From contig OZ240213.1 of assembly GCA_965197555.1 (NCBI GenBank), forward strand, positions 558,001 through 622,000: DNA of 64,000 nucleotides, read 5' to 3'. Shown here piece after piece: positions 8,351-16,130 of the stretch. The notes below the pieces were generated by a model that was given only the letters and a program-made list of their open reading frames with translations, ran no database searches and was not told the DNA's origin. The translations under genes were made by a program, and so were the position numbers. Position 1 is the first letter of the stretch. Each line of letters opens with the position of its first letter. This DNA is from G965197555 sp965197555. GTDB taxonomy: Bacteria; Chloroflexota; Dehalococcoidia; Lucifugimonadales; UBA3495.

Positions 8351-8776
8351 ATGACGAGCAGAAGAGTGTCCGTCTGGTACGACGACGAAGGGGACATGCT
8401 TGAGGTGCTGTGGGCGTTCAGCGAAGGTTACTTCACCCCAACCGATGACGAACGTATCCTCAAGCGGCTCAACGACGATGGCCAGGTCATCGGGTTTCTC
8501 ATCCACGGGATCAGCACTCTCAAGCAGCCGCGTCCTATAGAATTTGAGCTTGTCTCCGAGGCAGCCGCCGATGATGTCGTTAACGTCACGGTGAAACAGG
8601 CCGCGGCCCGACTGGGTGTTTCGGACCGCAGGGTGCGTAAGTTGGCCGGCCAGGGACGTGTGAAGGGAGCAATCAAGACCGGGCAGGAGTGGCTAATACC
8701 TACTCCCGTGGAGTTGATTCCTGCGACCCGTGGCCCTTCTGGAGTCGCGGGCCGTCCCAGCAGGACCGATAGTTAG
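8351..8776 (+). CDS. DUF2283 domain fused to an excisionase-type HTH, putative antitoxin
   Basis: 141 residues from the ATG at 8351; a TTG at 8345 overlapping the previous stop is also in frame. Residues 1-65 match the DUF2283 pattern (VSVWYDDEGDMLEVLW, then IGFLIHGIS). Residues about 78-120 form a small winged HTH of the excisionase/MerR type (VTVKQAAARLGVSDRRVRKLAGQGRVKG). DUF2283 proteins are often found next to small toxins. Here the DNA-binding half could bind the inverted repeat at 8002-8033. The 20-residue tail is low-complexity. The pairing is inferred. Confidence 0.7.
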   Translation: MTSRRVSVWYDDEGDMLEVLWAFSEGYFTPTDDERILKRLNDDGQVIGFLIHGISTLKQPRPIEFELVSEAAADDVVNVTVKQAAARLGVSDRRVRKLAGQGRVKGAIKTGQEWLIPTPVELIPATRGPSGVAGRPSRTDS

Positions 8777-9550
8777 GTAGGATTGGGTTGTACATGCGGT
8801 ATACGGCTAACCAGCCCTTGATTGAATGGAGGCAATAGTGCCTGAGCAAGGGAATCAGGAGTACATACTCTCACTGTCCGTTTCACATCCAAATGTGGGA
8901 CCGGCAAGGACTTATTGCTACTGGAACTGGATTCTTCTACTAACTGGCTGGCGATTGGTTTCTAATAACCAATTGGCATAACCTCAGCGGAGCTTTTACA
9001 CCCCGCTAAGCGCTTTCTCGAATATATCAAAGTCAAACTAGGTTCTTATATTGCTGGAACAAGTATGACGCCCCTGGATTTTGGAATCGGTCCGATGTTT
9101 TCTTGGCGGCAACGGCGAGGGAATTTGTAGGTTGTTACAGCGGCCGTGTTAGTGGGCGGGAGGAGGACGCCGCCCTTGGACTGTGTTGGCGCAGCGATGT
9201 TATTGAGCACATGCGCTCCAGCAAGAACCTAGAATCGTATCCTCACTCAATTACGCAGCCATCGGCCATCGAGTAAATAACGACACCGTCACTAGACAAA
9301 CTACAGGACCGCTTCGTCTAGAATCCTCTCCTTTGCCTTCCGGTCTGCCCTGGCATACTGGCTCTTTAATCGCTGCCCAATACTCCTTCACGCCTCGCGT
9401 CACGTCAACCGCTGGTAATTTCTGAGGCATCGACGCGCCTTTCGGTAACAGTATTCATGAGTCAATTCGAGTAGTTGACCCTGGGAGTGGTTGGTGTGAG
9501 AATTGGGGCGCTTTGGAAGATCAAAGTTTCACGCCAAGGGGGTGCTGGCC
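8777..9550. other. 774-base gap with transposase debris
   Basis: No intact gene. It is noticeably less GC-rich than its flanks by eye. The only recognised coding remnant is the minus-strand transposase fragment at 9301-9430. A 47-codon GTG frame at 8838-8981 has GGAGG 5 bases upstream but no recognisable product. Confidence 0.5.
9301..9430 (-). pseudogene. N-terminal fragment of an integrase-core transposase
   Basis: Read on the minus strand from an ATG at 9430, the frame gives MPQKLPAVDVTRGVKEYWAA and then IKE. A frameshift near 9361-9366 leads into QYARADRKAKERILDEAVL before a stop at 9301-9303. These two pieces join into the conserved N-terminus of a common DDE integrase-core transposase family (KxYWxAI-K-QYxRADRKxKxxILDE). 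The DNA-binding and catalytic parts are gone, so this is a dead remnant. Confidence 0.6.
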
Positions 9551-10333
9551 ATGAAATGGTGCAGATTCAAGCAGGGCGATCGGACGGCCTTCGGGATCAT
9601 CGAAGGGGACACGGTGGTGGAGGTGTCGGGCAGTCCCTTTGAGGAGCACACCAAGACCTCGAATTCGTTCCCCCTCAGCTCGGTTAAATTGGATGTTCCG
9701 GTGGTCCCACCAACTTTCTACGCTGCCGGCATCAACTACCCGGAGCATGTAACCTGGGCAGCCCAAATGAGAGGGGAGGAACCCAACCTGCCCAAGAAGG
9801 CTGACGTGGGCTATCGTGCCATCAATGCTCTGATTGGGACCGACGAGCCCATTGTGGTACCCAAGGACGCCACCGAAGAAGTCCAATACGAAGGAGAGCT
9901 GGTGGCCATCATAGGCAAGCAATGCAAGAATGTGTCGGAGGCCCAGGCCCTTGATTATGTATTGGGCTTCACCATTGGCAACGACGTGAGCGAGCGGGCC
10001 TGGCAGCGTGGGGACCGCACCCTGTGGAGGGCCAAGAATACGGACACTTTTAAGCCGATGGGCCCTTGGATCGTTACCGGCCTCGATCCCGACGATCTCC
10101 ACGTAAAGATCACTCTTAGTGGAGAAGTGGTGGAGGAGTATGACGTCCGTACCGCCCTTTTCGGGGTCCGTACCTATATCAGCGAGATGAGCAAGTACCT
10201 GACCCTGTACCCAGGCGATGTTCTATGGATGGGTACCGAGGGCGCCGGCAAGAATATGAAGGACGGCGACGTGGTGGAGGTTGAGATCAGCGACATCGGC
10301 GTCCTGCGCAACCCCGTGGTGCGAGAAAAGTAG
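9551..10333 (+). CDS. fumarylacetoacetate hydrolase family protein
   Basis: 260 residues from the ATG at 9551 (GGGGG 5-9 bases upstream; a TTG at 9503 is less likely). FAH-fold metal-dependent enzymes hydrolyse or decarboxylate oxo-acids in aromatic degradation. The signature region is present: the metal-binding YEGELVAIIG, then GFTIGNDVSERAWQ, and the C-terminal DVLWMGTEGAG with DGDVVEVEI. The N-terminal 60 residues form the small domain seen in FAHD1-like members. The exact substrate cannot be read from the sequence. Confidence 0.88.
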   Translation: MKWCRFKQGDRTAFGIIEGDTVVEVSGSPFEEHTKTSNSFPLSSVKLDVPVVPPTFYAAGINYPEHVTWAAQMRGEEPNLPKKADVGYRAINALIGTDEPIVVPKDATEEVQYEGELVAIIGKQCKNVSEAQALDYVLGFTIGNDVSERAWQRGDRTLWRAKNTDTFKPMGPWIVTGLDPDDLHVKITLSGEVVEEYDVRTALFGVRTYISEMSKYLTLYPGDVLWMGTEGAGKNMKDGDVVEVEISDIGVLRNPVVREK

Positions 10334-10367
10334 CGGCGAAATTTGGCCCTTTAGAAGCTATACATTG

Positions 10368-10404
10368 CCCACATCTCCTCCCTCCAACTGCGAGGAGATG
10401 TGGG
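10368..10404. terminator. hairpin between convergent genes
   Basis: Perfect 13-base inverted repeat CCCACATCTCCTC / GAGGAGATGTGGG with an 11-base loop, between the FAH gene and the convergent CMD gene. No T-run follows on either strand, so it may be a weak or factor-assisted terminator or an RNA-end stabiliser. Confidence 0.5.
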
Positions 10405-10525
10405 GGTATCATCCCAAGCCCGGCCTTCCCCCATCGACCGGAAGGGAATTAACTTCGTGCTTCCTGCTCCTTAAGACTCGTTGGATTAAAGGCCAGCTTT
10501 ATGAGGGGCACCACAACCTACCACC

Positions 10526-10900
10526 TTACCCCACTTGGTTTCCGGTTTCGGCGGCCCACGCTTGCACACCCCGTCGGAAAGCCAGCGCTCCCATTGGCAT
10601 TATCACTGCCTGCAGCGCTTCCAATATCTCTCGGGGAGTGGCTCCTTCTCTGAGAGCGACCCGGACGTGGGCCTGAATCTGCTCCACGTCGGCACGCAGC
10701 GCGGCCTCCACCACCACTTGAAGCAGCTCCTTGGTTTTACGGTCAAGAAGTCTTTGGCCGGTGTAGGTCGTTTCTATGAACTCGTTGTATTTTTGGGCCC
10801 ATTCCAAGTCGGCCTCTGCCAAAATACGGTGCATTTCCAAAGAATAACCCCGCTGCTGCTCCGCCCTCTGCAGAAATGCCTCAGATTCTTGCGTCGCCAT
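10526..10900 (-). CDS. carboxymuconolactone decarboxylase family protein without redox cysteines
   Basis: 124 residues of the AhpD/CMD all-helical fold: LLDRKTKELLQVVVEAALRA, then QIQAHVRVALREGATPREILEAL and AFRRGVQAW. In the AhpD branch a CxxC precedes the conserved His; here the positions around AH carry no Cys, so alkylhydroperoxidase activity is unlikely. It is closer to the decarboxylase-like branch. It lies upstream in orientation of nothing obvious; the SIS-domain gene follows on the same strand with a 62-base gap. Confidence 0.8.
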   Translation of the reverse strand: MATQESEAFLQRAEQQRGYSLEMHRILAEADLEWAQKYNEFIETTYTGQRLLDRKTKELLQVVVEAALRADVEQIQAHVRVALREGATPREILEALQAVIMPMGALAFRRGVQAWAAETGNQVG

Positions 10901-10962
10901 ATCTTCTACTCCGTTCAGTGAGAAATAAAGTCCGAATCCAATAACTTGCTTTATTGCCCAGG

Positions 10963-12069
10963 CTACAGGTCATAATGCCGCCTGGCATTGGCCTGCTTTG
11001 GGTTGTCTTGCTGGAACCGGTCGGGATGGGTGCCGCGGGCCAGCGCCAGATAGTAAGTGAAAAGTTGCAGGGGCAATACGTAGACCAAGGGGCTCCAGAA
11101 TTCAGCTACGGCTGGCAAAGTGAATGATTCCGTTGCTAGGTCCGAGAGGAGGGAATCACCCTCCTGCACCAGCGCCCACACGGGCGCACCCACCTCCAGC
11201 GAAGCTCGGGCAATGTTCATGGCCCGCTCGTAGCCCGGGCCCGGTGGAGAGATCAGGGTAAGGAGGCATTTCTCGTCGACAGAGCAAAAAGGGCCGTGAA
11301 GAATTTGCTCCACCTGAAGTCCTTCACTATCGGAGGCACTGGTCTCTTTGATCTTTAGCGCTACCTCGTAGGCGTTGGCGGTATTCGGCCCCCATCCCAC
11401 GCACACGAACCGCCCTCTGCTCTGAAACCGGCGAGTCGCTTGTTGGACCAGTCTACGTTGGGCCAAGACCTGAGCAGCCTTCTGGGGCACCTCCTCAAGC
11501 TGGGCCCGCAACATTGGAAGCTCTTGGGTGCTCTCGGTCCGGCTCCCCAAGGCCGTGGCAATCAGTCCCAGGACCGTTAAAGCCGTAATGTAGCTCACCG
11601 TGAAAGCCGCCGAACGTTCTTGCTCCACAGTGTTGAGAACAACGTCGGCGACCTGAATCCTAGGGCCAGGATCGGTGGAGGTGATAGAAACGGTGTAAGC
11701 GCCACTGGTCTTGGCCATCTCTAACGCCAGGTAGGAGTAGGTCTTGGTACCCCGATGGCTGATGACGATGACAGCGTCATCTTGGTCCAGTGGAGGCGGA
11801 TAGCAACAAAACTCGAAGGAATGCCAGGCCTGTACTTCAAACAGCCGGGCCGAGAAGCGTCTAAACCAATGCTGAGCTACCAGAGCGGCGTGCCAGGAGG
11901 TACCGATGCCTACTATATACAACCGGCGTTTACTAGCCAGAGATGCCGCCACTTCCTGGGCATTAGTTGGGTGCTTGCGGAGCATCTCCTCGATGGCTTG
12001 GGGCTGGCCCAGAATGGCATCATACATAAAATAGGGGTGGCTGCTCCGTGTTTCTTGAGGTAGAGTCAT
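10963..12069 (-). CDS. SIS-domain protein, GlmS isomerase-domain-like
   Basis: 368 residues with two sugar-isomerase (SIS) domains like the C-terminal half of glucosamine-6-phosphate synthase, without the N-terminal glutaminase domain. The start HPYFMYDAILGQPQAIEEML matches the GlmS pre-isomerase helix (FMxKEIxEQP). The first SIS domain has YIVGIGTSWHAALVAQ and VIVISHRGTKT; the second has FVCVGWGPNTANAYEVALKIKE. Such stand-alone proteins act as amino-sugar-phosphate isomerases or deaminases. A ROK kinase lies 4 kb away but not in the same operon. Substrate unknown. Confidence 0.85.
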   Translation of the reverse strand: MTLPQETRSSHPYFMYDAILGQPQAIEEMLRKHPTNAQEVAASLASKRRLYIVGIGTSWHAALVAQHWFRRFSARLFEVQAWHSFEFCCYPPPLDQDDAVIVISHRGTKTYSYLALEMAKTSGAYTVSITSTDPGPRIQVADVVLNTVEQERSAAFTVSYITALTVLGLIATALGSRTESTQELPMLRAQLEEVPQKAAQVLAQRRLVQQATRRFQSRGRFVCVGWGPNTANAYEVALKIKETSASDSEGLQVEQILHGPFCSVDEKCLLTLISPPGPGYERAMNIARASLEVGAPVWALVQEGDSLLSDLATESFTLPAVAEFWSPLVYVLPLQLFTYYLALARGTHPDRFQQDNPKQANARRHYDL

Positions 12070-12211
12070 ATCGTCAATCCCTCAGGCGCTATTTGCGTCC
12101 GAGCGGGCGGCTGTCCGTCCGTTGGGCGCCACTTCTAAAGAAAGCCCACCGTGATAGAATTGCCTTCGCCCAGGGTAGGGCGATAAGAATCGGCATATCA
12201 AGGAGTTAGCT

Positions 12212-12847
12212 ACGAGTCAGCAATTTCCTCAAGAGTATTTCGATCGCGAAGACCAAAGCGACGATAGCATATTTTATTCCTTTCCCAGGCTGCTGGTACA
12301 CATCGACGACCAAGCCATCGAGGCAGTGGGACGGGTGTTCCTAGACCTGGTGCCGCCGGACTCGGCTATCCTGGACCTGATGAGCAGCTGGAGGTCTCAC
12401 TGGCCGAAGGACCATCCCAAGGCCCGAATGGTCGGCCTTGGCTTGAACGCCGAGGAGATGGCCAACAACCCGGACCTGGACGACTACTTAGTCCACAACG
12501 TGAACCAGGACCCGGCACTTCCCTTCGAGGATGAGACCTTTGACGCGGTCGTGATCACGGTTTCCGCCCAGTATCTTACTCGGCCAGTGGAGACTTTCCA
12601 AGAAGTTCACCGTATCTTGAAGTCGAACGGTGTGTTTATAGTCACCTTTTCTAACCGCATGTTCCCGACGAAGGCCGTGCGAATATGGCGGGTTTCCAGT
12701 GATGAAGGCCGTATGCGGGTAGTTGCGAGCTATATGGAAGCCGCAGGCAACTTCGAGGATATCCGCAGCGCATTCGTTAATCCGGAGACCAGCCCCCCGG
12801 GGGACCCTCTTTTTTCCGTGGTCAGCCGCAAACGTGGCAGCGAGTAG
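12212..12847 (+). CDS. class I SAM-dependent methyltransferase with non-canonical ACG start
   Basis: Methyltransferase type 11 family. Conserved family sequence begins well before the first canonical start (GTG 12326): SIFYSFPRLLVHIDDQAI precedes it in the same frame. Upstream of that, the frame is open back to a TAG at 12176, and contains no ATG, GTG or TTG. An ACG at 12212 lies 6 bases after a good AAGGAG (12200-12205) and would give TSQQFPQEYF at the N-terminus, 211 residues in all. The body has ILDLMSSWRSHWP in the SAM loop, FDAVVITVSAQYLTRPV and FSNRMFPTKAV. Either the gene uses ACG, or a single T-to-C change or assembly error hit its ATG. Confidence 0.75.
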   Translation, partial: TSQQFPQEYFDREDQSDDSIFYSFPRLLVHIDDQAIEAVGRVFLDLVPPDSAILDLMSSWRSHWPKDHPKARMVGLGLNAEEMANNPDLDDYLVHNVNQDPALPFEDETFDAVVITVSAQYLTRPVETFQEVHRILKSNGVFIVTFSNRMFPTKAVRIWRVSSDEGRMRVVASYMEAAGNFEDIRSAFVNPETSPPGDPLFSVVSRKRGSE

Positions 12848-12851
12848 TTTT

Positions 12852-14159
12852 CTATCGGTCGATCGTCATGTTGCTCCTTCCCGGCGGGGTACCGGCCGTT
12901 ACGAGCAGCGCGGCCAAGGATACTGCGACGGCCATCGTCAGAAAGGCGGCGTCGTACGTGCCCCTGGCATCGAATACAAAGCCGGCCAATATCGGACCCA
13001 GAGCCTGGCCGCCGATCTGGGCGGGCAGAGCCAAACCACGAATGCTCCCCAGGTGACGCCGTCCGTAGTAGTCGGCCCAAGCAAGTCTTAAGAGCAAATG
13101 CAGACCGCCCACGCCGACTCCCAGAGCCATCGCCGATGATAGCCCCCAGCCCAAAGAGGCACTGAACGTGGTACCCACGGCGCCAATCGCTACGGTGAAT
13201 CCCGCAAGGGAGAGTAGAAAACGGACAGGAATAGACCGGGCCCATATCGACCACATGAATCCACCAGCGATCTGGGATAGAGCAAAGGTCGTCGCGGCGA
13301 TCGCTGCCAGGGAGGGTGCCAGCCCTTGATAGATGTAGTGGGAGACATGGTGCAAAGCAATTCCACCTTGGACCATGAATCCTGTCCCTGAGAAAATCGC
13401 CAGTATCCAGAAAGCTCGGGTGCGCAGCGCCTGCCCTACGGTGAAATTCGTCTCATGCTCAAATATGGCATCGTGCCCGGATGGGTCTGACGGAGGGCTA
13501 TGTCCAGGGTTAGGCGTCTGATAGGAGTCTGCTCTTAACCCGATATCCTCGGGTCGGCGCACCATCAACACCAATGCGGGGACCACGCCAACCGACAGCG
13601 TATACGCCCCCAAAGCCATCCAGGCTACTCGCCAACCCCATCCCCCAATGATGGCTTGAGCGACCAGTGGCATCACCGCCAAGCCACTGCCCTGGATCCC
13701 TCCGAGCAACGCCAAGGCCAGAGGTCTCCGTCGAATGAACCAGTTGCTGATCGCTGTAGAGGTGGCCAACTCCAATGGACTGGCGAACACTGTTCTGCCG
13801 GGCACGTAGAACGCGTAAAAAGCCCATGCCTGAGTTATCAAGGAAACCCCGATGGCGCATACTCCGACGATCAATGAAGTAACCCCAAGGACGAGGCCCG
13901 AGCCGAACCGGTCTATCAACCGCCCCACAAAAGGTGAAATAAACACGGCGCACAGCCCGGCAAGGCTCACTGCCCCGGAGAACAAGCCGCGGGACCAGCC
14001 GAAGTGCTCCGTCATGGGAACTACGAACACGGAAAGAGTTGTTACGGCCATCAATGGTCTGGACGAATAGGCCACCAATGTCGAGACAGCGAGAATGACC
14101 CAACCGTAGTAGAACGGCACGGAACCTACAAAACGGTCCCGGTTCCAGTTATTCAGCAC
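12852..14159 (-). CDS. major facilitator superfamily transporter
   Basis: 435 residues, GTG start, about 12 membrane helices. The first helix pair (YYGWVILAVSTLVAY) and the loop FVGRLIDRFG match the MFS motif between helices 2 and 3. A longer hydrophilic stretch near the middle (DSYQTPNPGHSPPSDPSGHD) is the central cytoplasmic loop. The FYYGWVIL start is typical of the monocarboxylate/oxalate-formate group, so an organic anion is a plausible substrate. It is convergent with the methyltransferase gene, 4 bases apart. Confidence 0.85.
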   Translation of the reverse strand: MLNNWNRDRFVGSVPFYYGWVILAVSTLVAYSSRPLMAVTTLSVFVVPMTEHFGWSRGLFSGAVSLAGLCAVFISPFVGRLIDRFGSGLVLGVTSLIVGVCAIGVSLITQAWAFYAFYVPGRTVFASPLELATSTAISNWFIRRRPLALALLGGIQGSGLAVMPLVAQAIIGGWGWRVAWMALGAYTLSVGVVPALVLMVRRPEDIGLRADSYQTPNPGHSPPSDPSGHDAIFEHETNFTVGQALRTRAFWILAIFSGTGFMVQGGIALHHVSHYIYQGLAPSLAAIAATTFALSQIAGGFMWSIWARSIPVRFLLSLAGFTVAIGAVGTTFSASLGWGLSSAMALGVGVGGLHLLLRLAWADYYGRRHLGSIRGLALPAQIGGQALGPILAGFVFDARGTYDAAFLTMAVAVSLAALLVTAGTPPGRSNMTIDR

Positions 14160-14227
14160 CTAGCACCTGGGCGCTTTAGCATCCCACTCATCTCGGCGCT
14201 GTTAGCCAAGTGGGCATGACATATGTC

Positions 14228-14241
14228 GTTCCACGTGGAAC
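14228..14241. promoter_or_regulatory. perfect parS-like palindrome
   Basis: GTTCCACGTGGAAC is a perfect 14-base palindrome identical in core to the ParB-binding parS sites of several bacteria (GTTYCACGTGRAAC). It lies in the 190-base gap between the divergent MFS and nadE genes. No parA/parB is in the window, and no second 14-base match was seen. Confidence 0.6.
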
Positions 14242-14294
14242 CGTAACGAATATTTCGCCCAAGGCAGGTAGCACCTCCGGTTGCCGTTGGATTG

Positions 14295-14324
14295 TTGATG
14301 CCGGATTGTCGATGTCTGTATACT
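14295..14324 (+). promoter_or_regulatory. candidate nadE promoter
   Basis: TTGATG (14295-14300), an 18-base spacer and TATACT (14319-14324) fit a housekeeping-type promoter. The predicted start point would be about 20 bases before the nadE ATG at 14351. Confidence 0.4.
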
Positions 14325-14350
14325 CGAATAAAAGGTTCAGTGGATTGAGT

Positions 14351-16099
14351 ATGGCAAGGTACTTCCGCCTCGCTTTGGCCCAGATCAACCCCACCGTGGG
14401 GGACATTCCGGGCAACACCCACAAGATTCTAGAGTACCTGGAGAAGGCCAGAATAGCCGGGGCAGACTTGGTGGCCTTCCCTGAGCTAGCGATTACTGGC
14501 TATCCCCCTGAGGACTTGGTCTACAAGTCCTCCTTCCTTCAAGACAACATGGGCGCTATGCGCCAGGTAGCAGCCGCGTCCAGGGACATCGCGGTAATCG
14601 TCGGCTTCGTTGACTGGGGCCAAGACATCGCCGACGCCGCCGCCATCGCCCACAACGGTGAGTTGGTCGGCGTCTACCACAAGATGTACCTGCCCAACTA
14701 CGGTGTGTTTGACGAAGACCGCTACTTCCGGCGCGGCACCACCTGCCCCGTGTACACCATCAAAGGTGTCGGCGTCGGCGTTGGCATCTGCGAAGACATG
14801 TGGTACTCCTTGGGGCCAATAGCGGTGCAACGGGACGCTGGCGCCGAGTTGATCGTCAACATCAATGCGTCGCCGTTTCATGCCGGCAAGCGAGCTACGC
14901 GAGAAAAGATGATCGCCACTAGGGCCTTGGACAACCAGCTTTTCGTAGCCTACGTGAACACGATTGGGGGACAGGACGAGCTGGTGTTCGACGGCGCAAG
15001 TGTCATTTATAACCCCGGCGGAGAAATAGTCACTCAGGGCCCTGCGTTCCAAGAGGACTTGTTAATCACCGATCTGGATATTGAGTCAGTCGTCCGCTCC
15101 AGATTGAGGGACCCAAGGCCCCGGAAAGAGAGCCCCACTATACTCCGGGAGATCGGCACTTCCAAAACGGTGCATGTTTCCGATTCCCAACCAAGCCACC
15201 GCCCGCCCTTGGTTGAAAATGGACCAGGTACGAGACCAGCGATGGGTGATGAGGAAGAGATATACCAGGCGTTGGTGTTGGGCACCCGGGACTACTTGCT
15301 GAAGTCAGGGTTTCAAAAAGCCCTCGTCGGTCTTTCAGGGGGTATAGACTCGGCTCTTACCGCCACCATAGCCGTCGATGCCCTGGGGCCCGACAATGTG
15401 GTGGGCATCACCATGCCATCACGCTATTCCTCCGAGGGTAGCGTCAGCGATTCCAAGGAGCTGGCCGACAATCTTGGCATCGACCTCTGGTCAATTCCCA
15501 TCGAGCCGGCCCATCTGGCCTTTACAGAAATTCTGAAGCCCCACTTTCGTGATACCAAGCCCAACGTAGCGGAGGAGAACGTTCAAGCCAGGATCCGAGG
15601 CAACATCCTAATGAGTGTCTCAAACAAGTTCGGCTGGATTGTCTTGACAACCGGCAACAAAAGCGAGATGGCCATGGGCTACGCCACCCTATACGGGGAC
15701 ATGGCCGGTGGCTTCGCGGTCCTCAAAGACGTACCTAAGACCACTGTGTACCAGCTCTGCAACTGGCGCAACCAACATGGCGACCATCAGCCAGCAATCC
15801 CCGAGGTCATAATCAATAAGCCGCCCAGCGCCGAGCTCCGAGAGAACCAACTGGACCAAGACACACTACCCCCTTACGAGGAGCTGGACCCGGTGATGAA
15901 GGCCTACGTTGAAGACGACTTCAGCTACGACGACATGGTAGCCATCGGCTTTGACCCACAGGTCATACGCCAAGTGATGAACTTCGTAGACCGCAACGAA
16001 TACAAACGGCGGCAGGCGCCCCCAGGTGTCAAGATTACCGCTAGGGCCTTTGGCAAGGACCGGCGCCTACCCATTGTCAACCGCTACCGCCAGGTCTAG
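14351..16099 (+). CDS. nadE: glutamine-dependent NAD+ synthetase
   Basis: Makes NAD from deamido-NAD, ATP and glutamine in the cytoplasm. 582 residues from the ATG at 14351; an ATG at 14210 would run through the parS-like site and is rejected. The N-terminal nitrilase-fold glutaminase has its triad Glu45 (AFPELAITGYPPEDL), Lys111 (YHKMYLPNYGVFDE) and Cys147 (GICEDMW). The C-terminal synthetase domain has the PP-loop VGLSGGIDSALT and TGNKSEMAMGYATLYGD. All expected motifs are present. A moderate promoter lies just upstream. Confidence 0.96.
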   Translation: MARYFRLALAQINPTVGDIPGNTHKILEYLEKARIAGADLVAFPELAITGYPPEDLVYKSSFLQDNMGAMRQVAAASRDIAVIVGFVDWGQDIADAAAIAHNGELVGVYHKMYLPNYGVFDEDRYFRRGTTCPVYTIKGVGVGVGICEDMWYSLGPIAVQRDAGAELIVNINASPFHAGKRATREKMIATRALDNQLFVAYVNTIGGQDELVFDGASVIYNPGGEIVTQGPAFQEDLLITDLDIESVVRSRLRDPRPRKESPTILREIGTSKTVHVSDSQPSHRPPLVENGPGTRPAMGDEEEIYQALVLGTRDYLLKSGFQKALVGLSGGIDSALTATIAVDALGPDNVVGITMPSRYSSEGSVSDSKELADNLGIDLWSIPIEPAHLAFTEILKPHFRDTKPNVAEENVQARIRGNILMSVSNKFGWIVLTTGNKSEMAMGYATLYGDMAGGFAVLKDVPKTTVYQLCNWRNQHGDHQPAIPEVIINKPPSAELRENQLDQDTLPPYEELDPVMKAYVEDDFSYDDMVAIGFDPQVIRQVMNFVDRNEYKRRQAPPGVKITARAFGKDRRLPIVNRYRQV

Positions 16100-16130
16100 C
16101 AGGGTCATTTAATCCTCCACCTAACGCGAA

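Noticed and set aside
8838..8981. 47-codon GTG frame with GGAGG upstream
   Set aside because: Good ribosome-binding site but no recognisable product and it lies in a degraded region; could be chance.
14210..14350. Upstream extension of nadE to the ATG at 14210
   Set aside because: It would translate through the parS-like palindrome and the promoter, and adds residues not found in the family; the ATG at 14351 gives the normal start.
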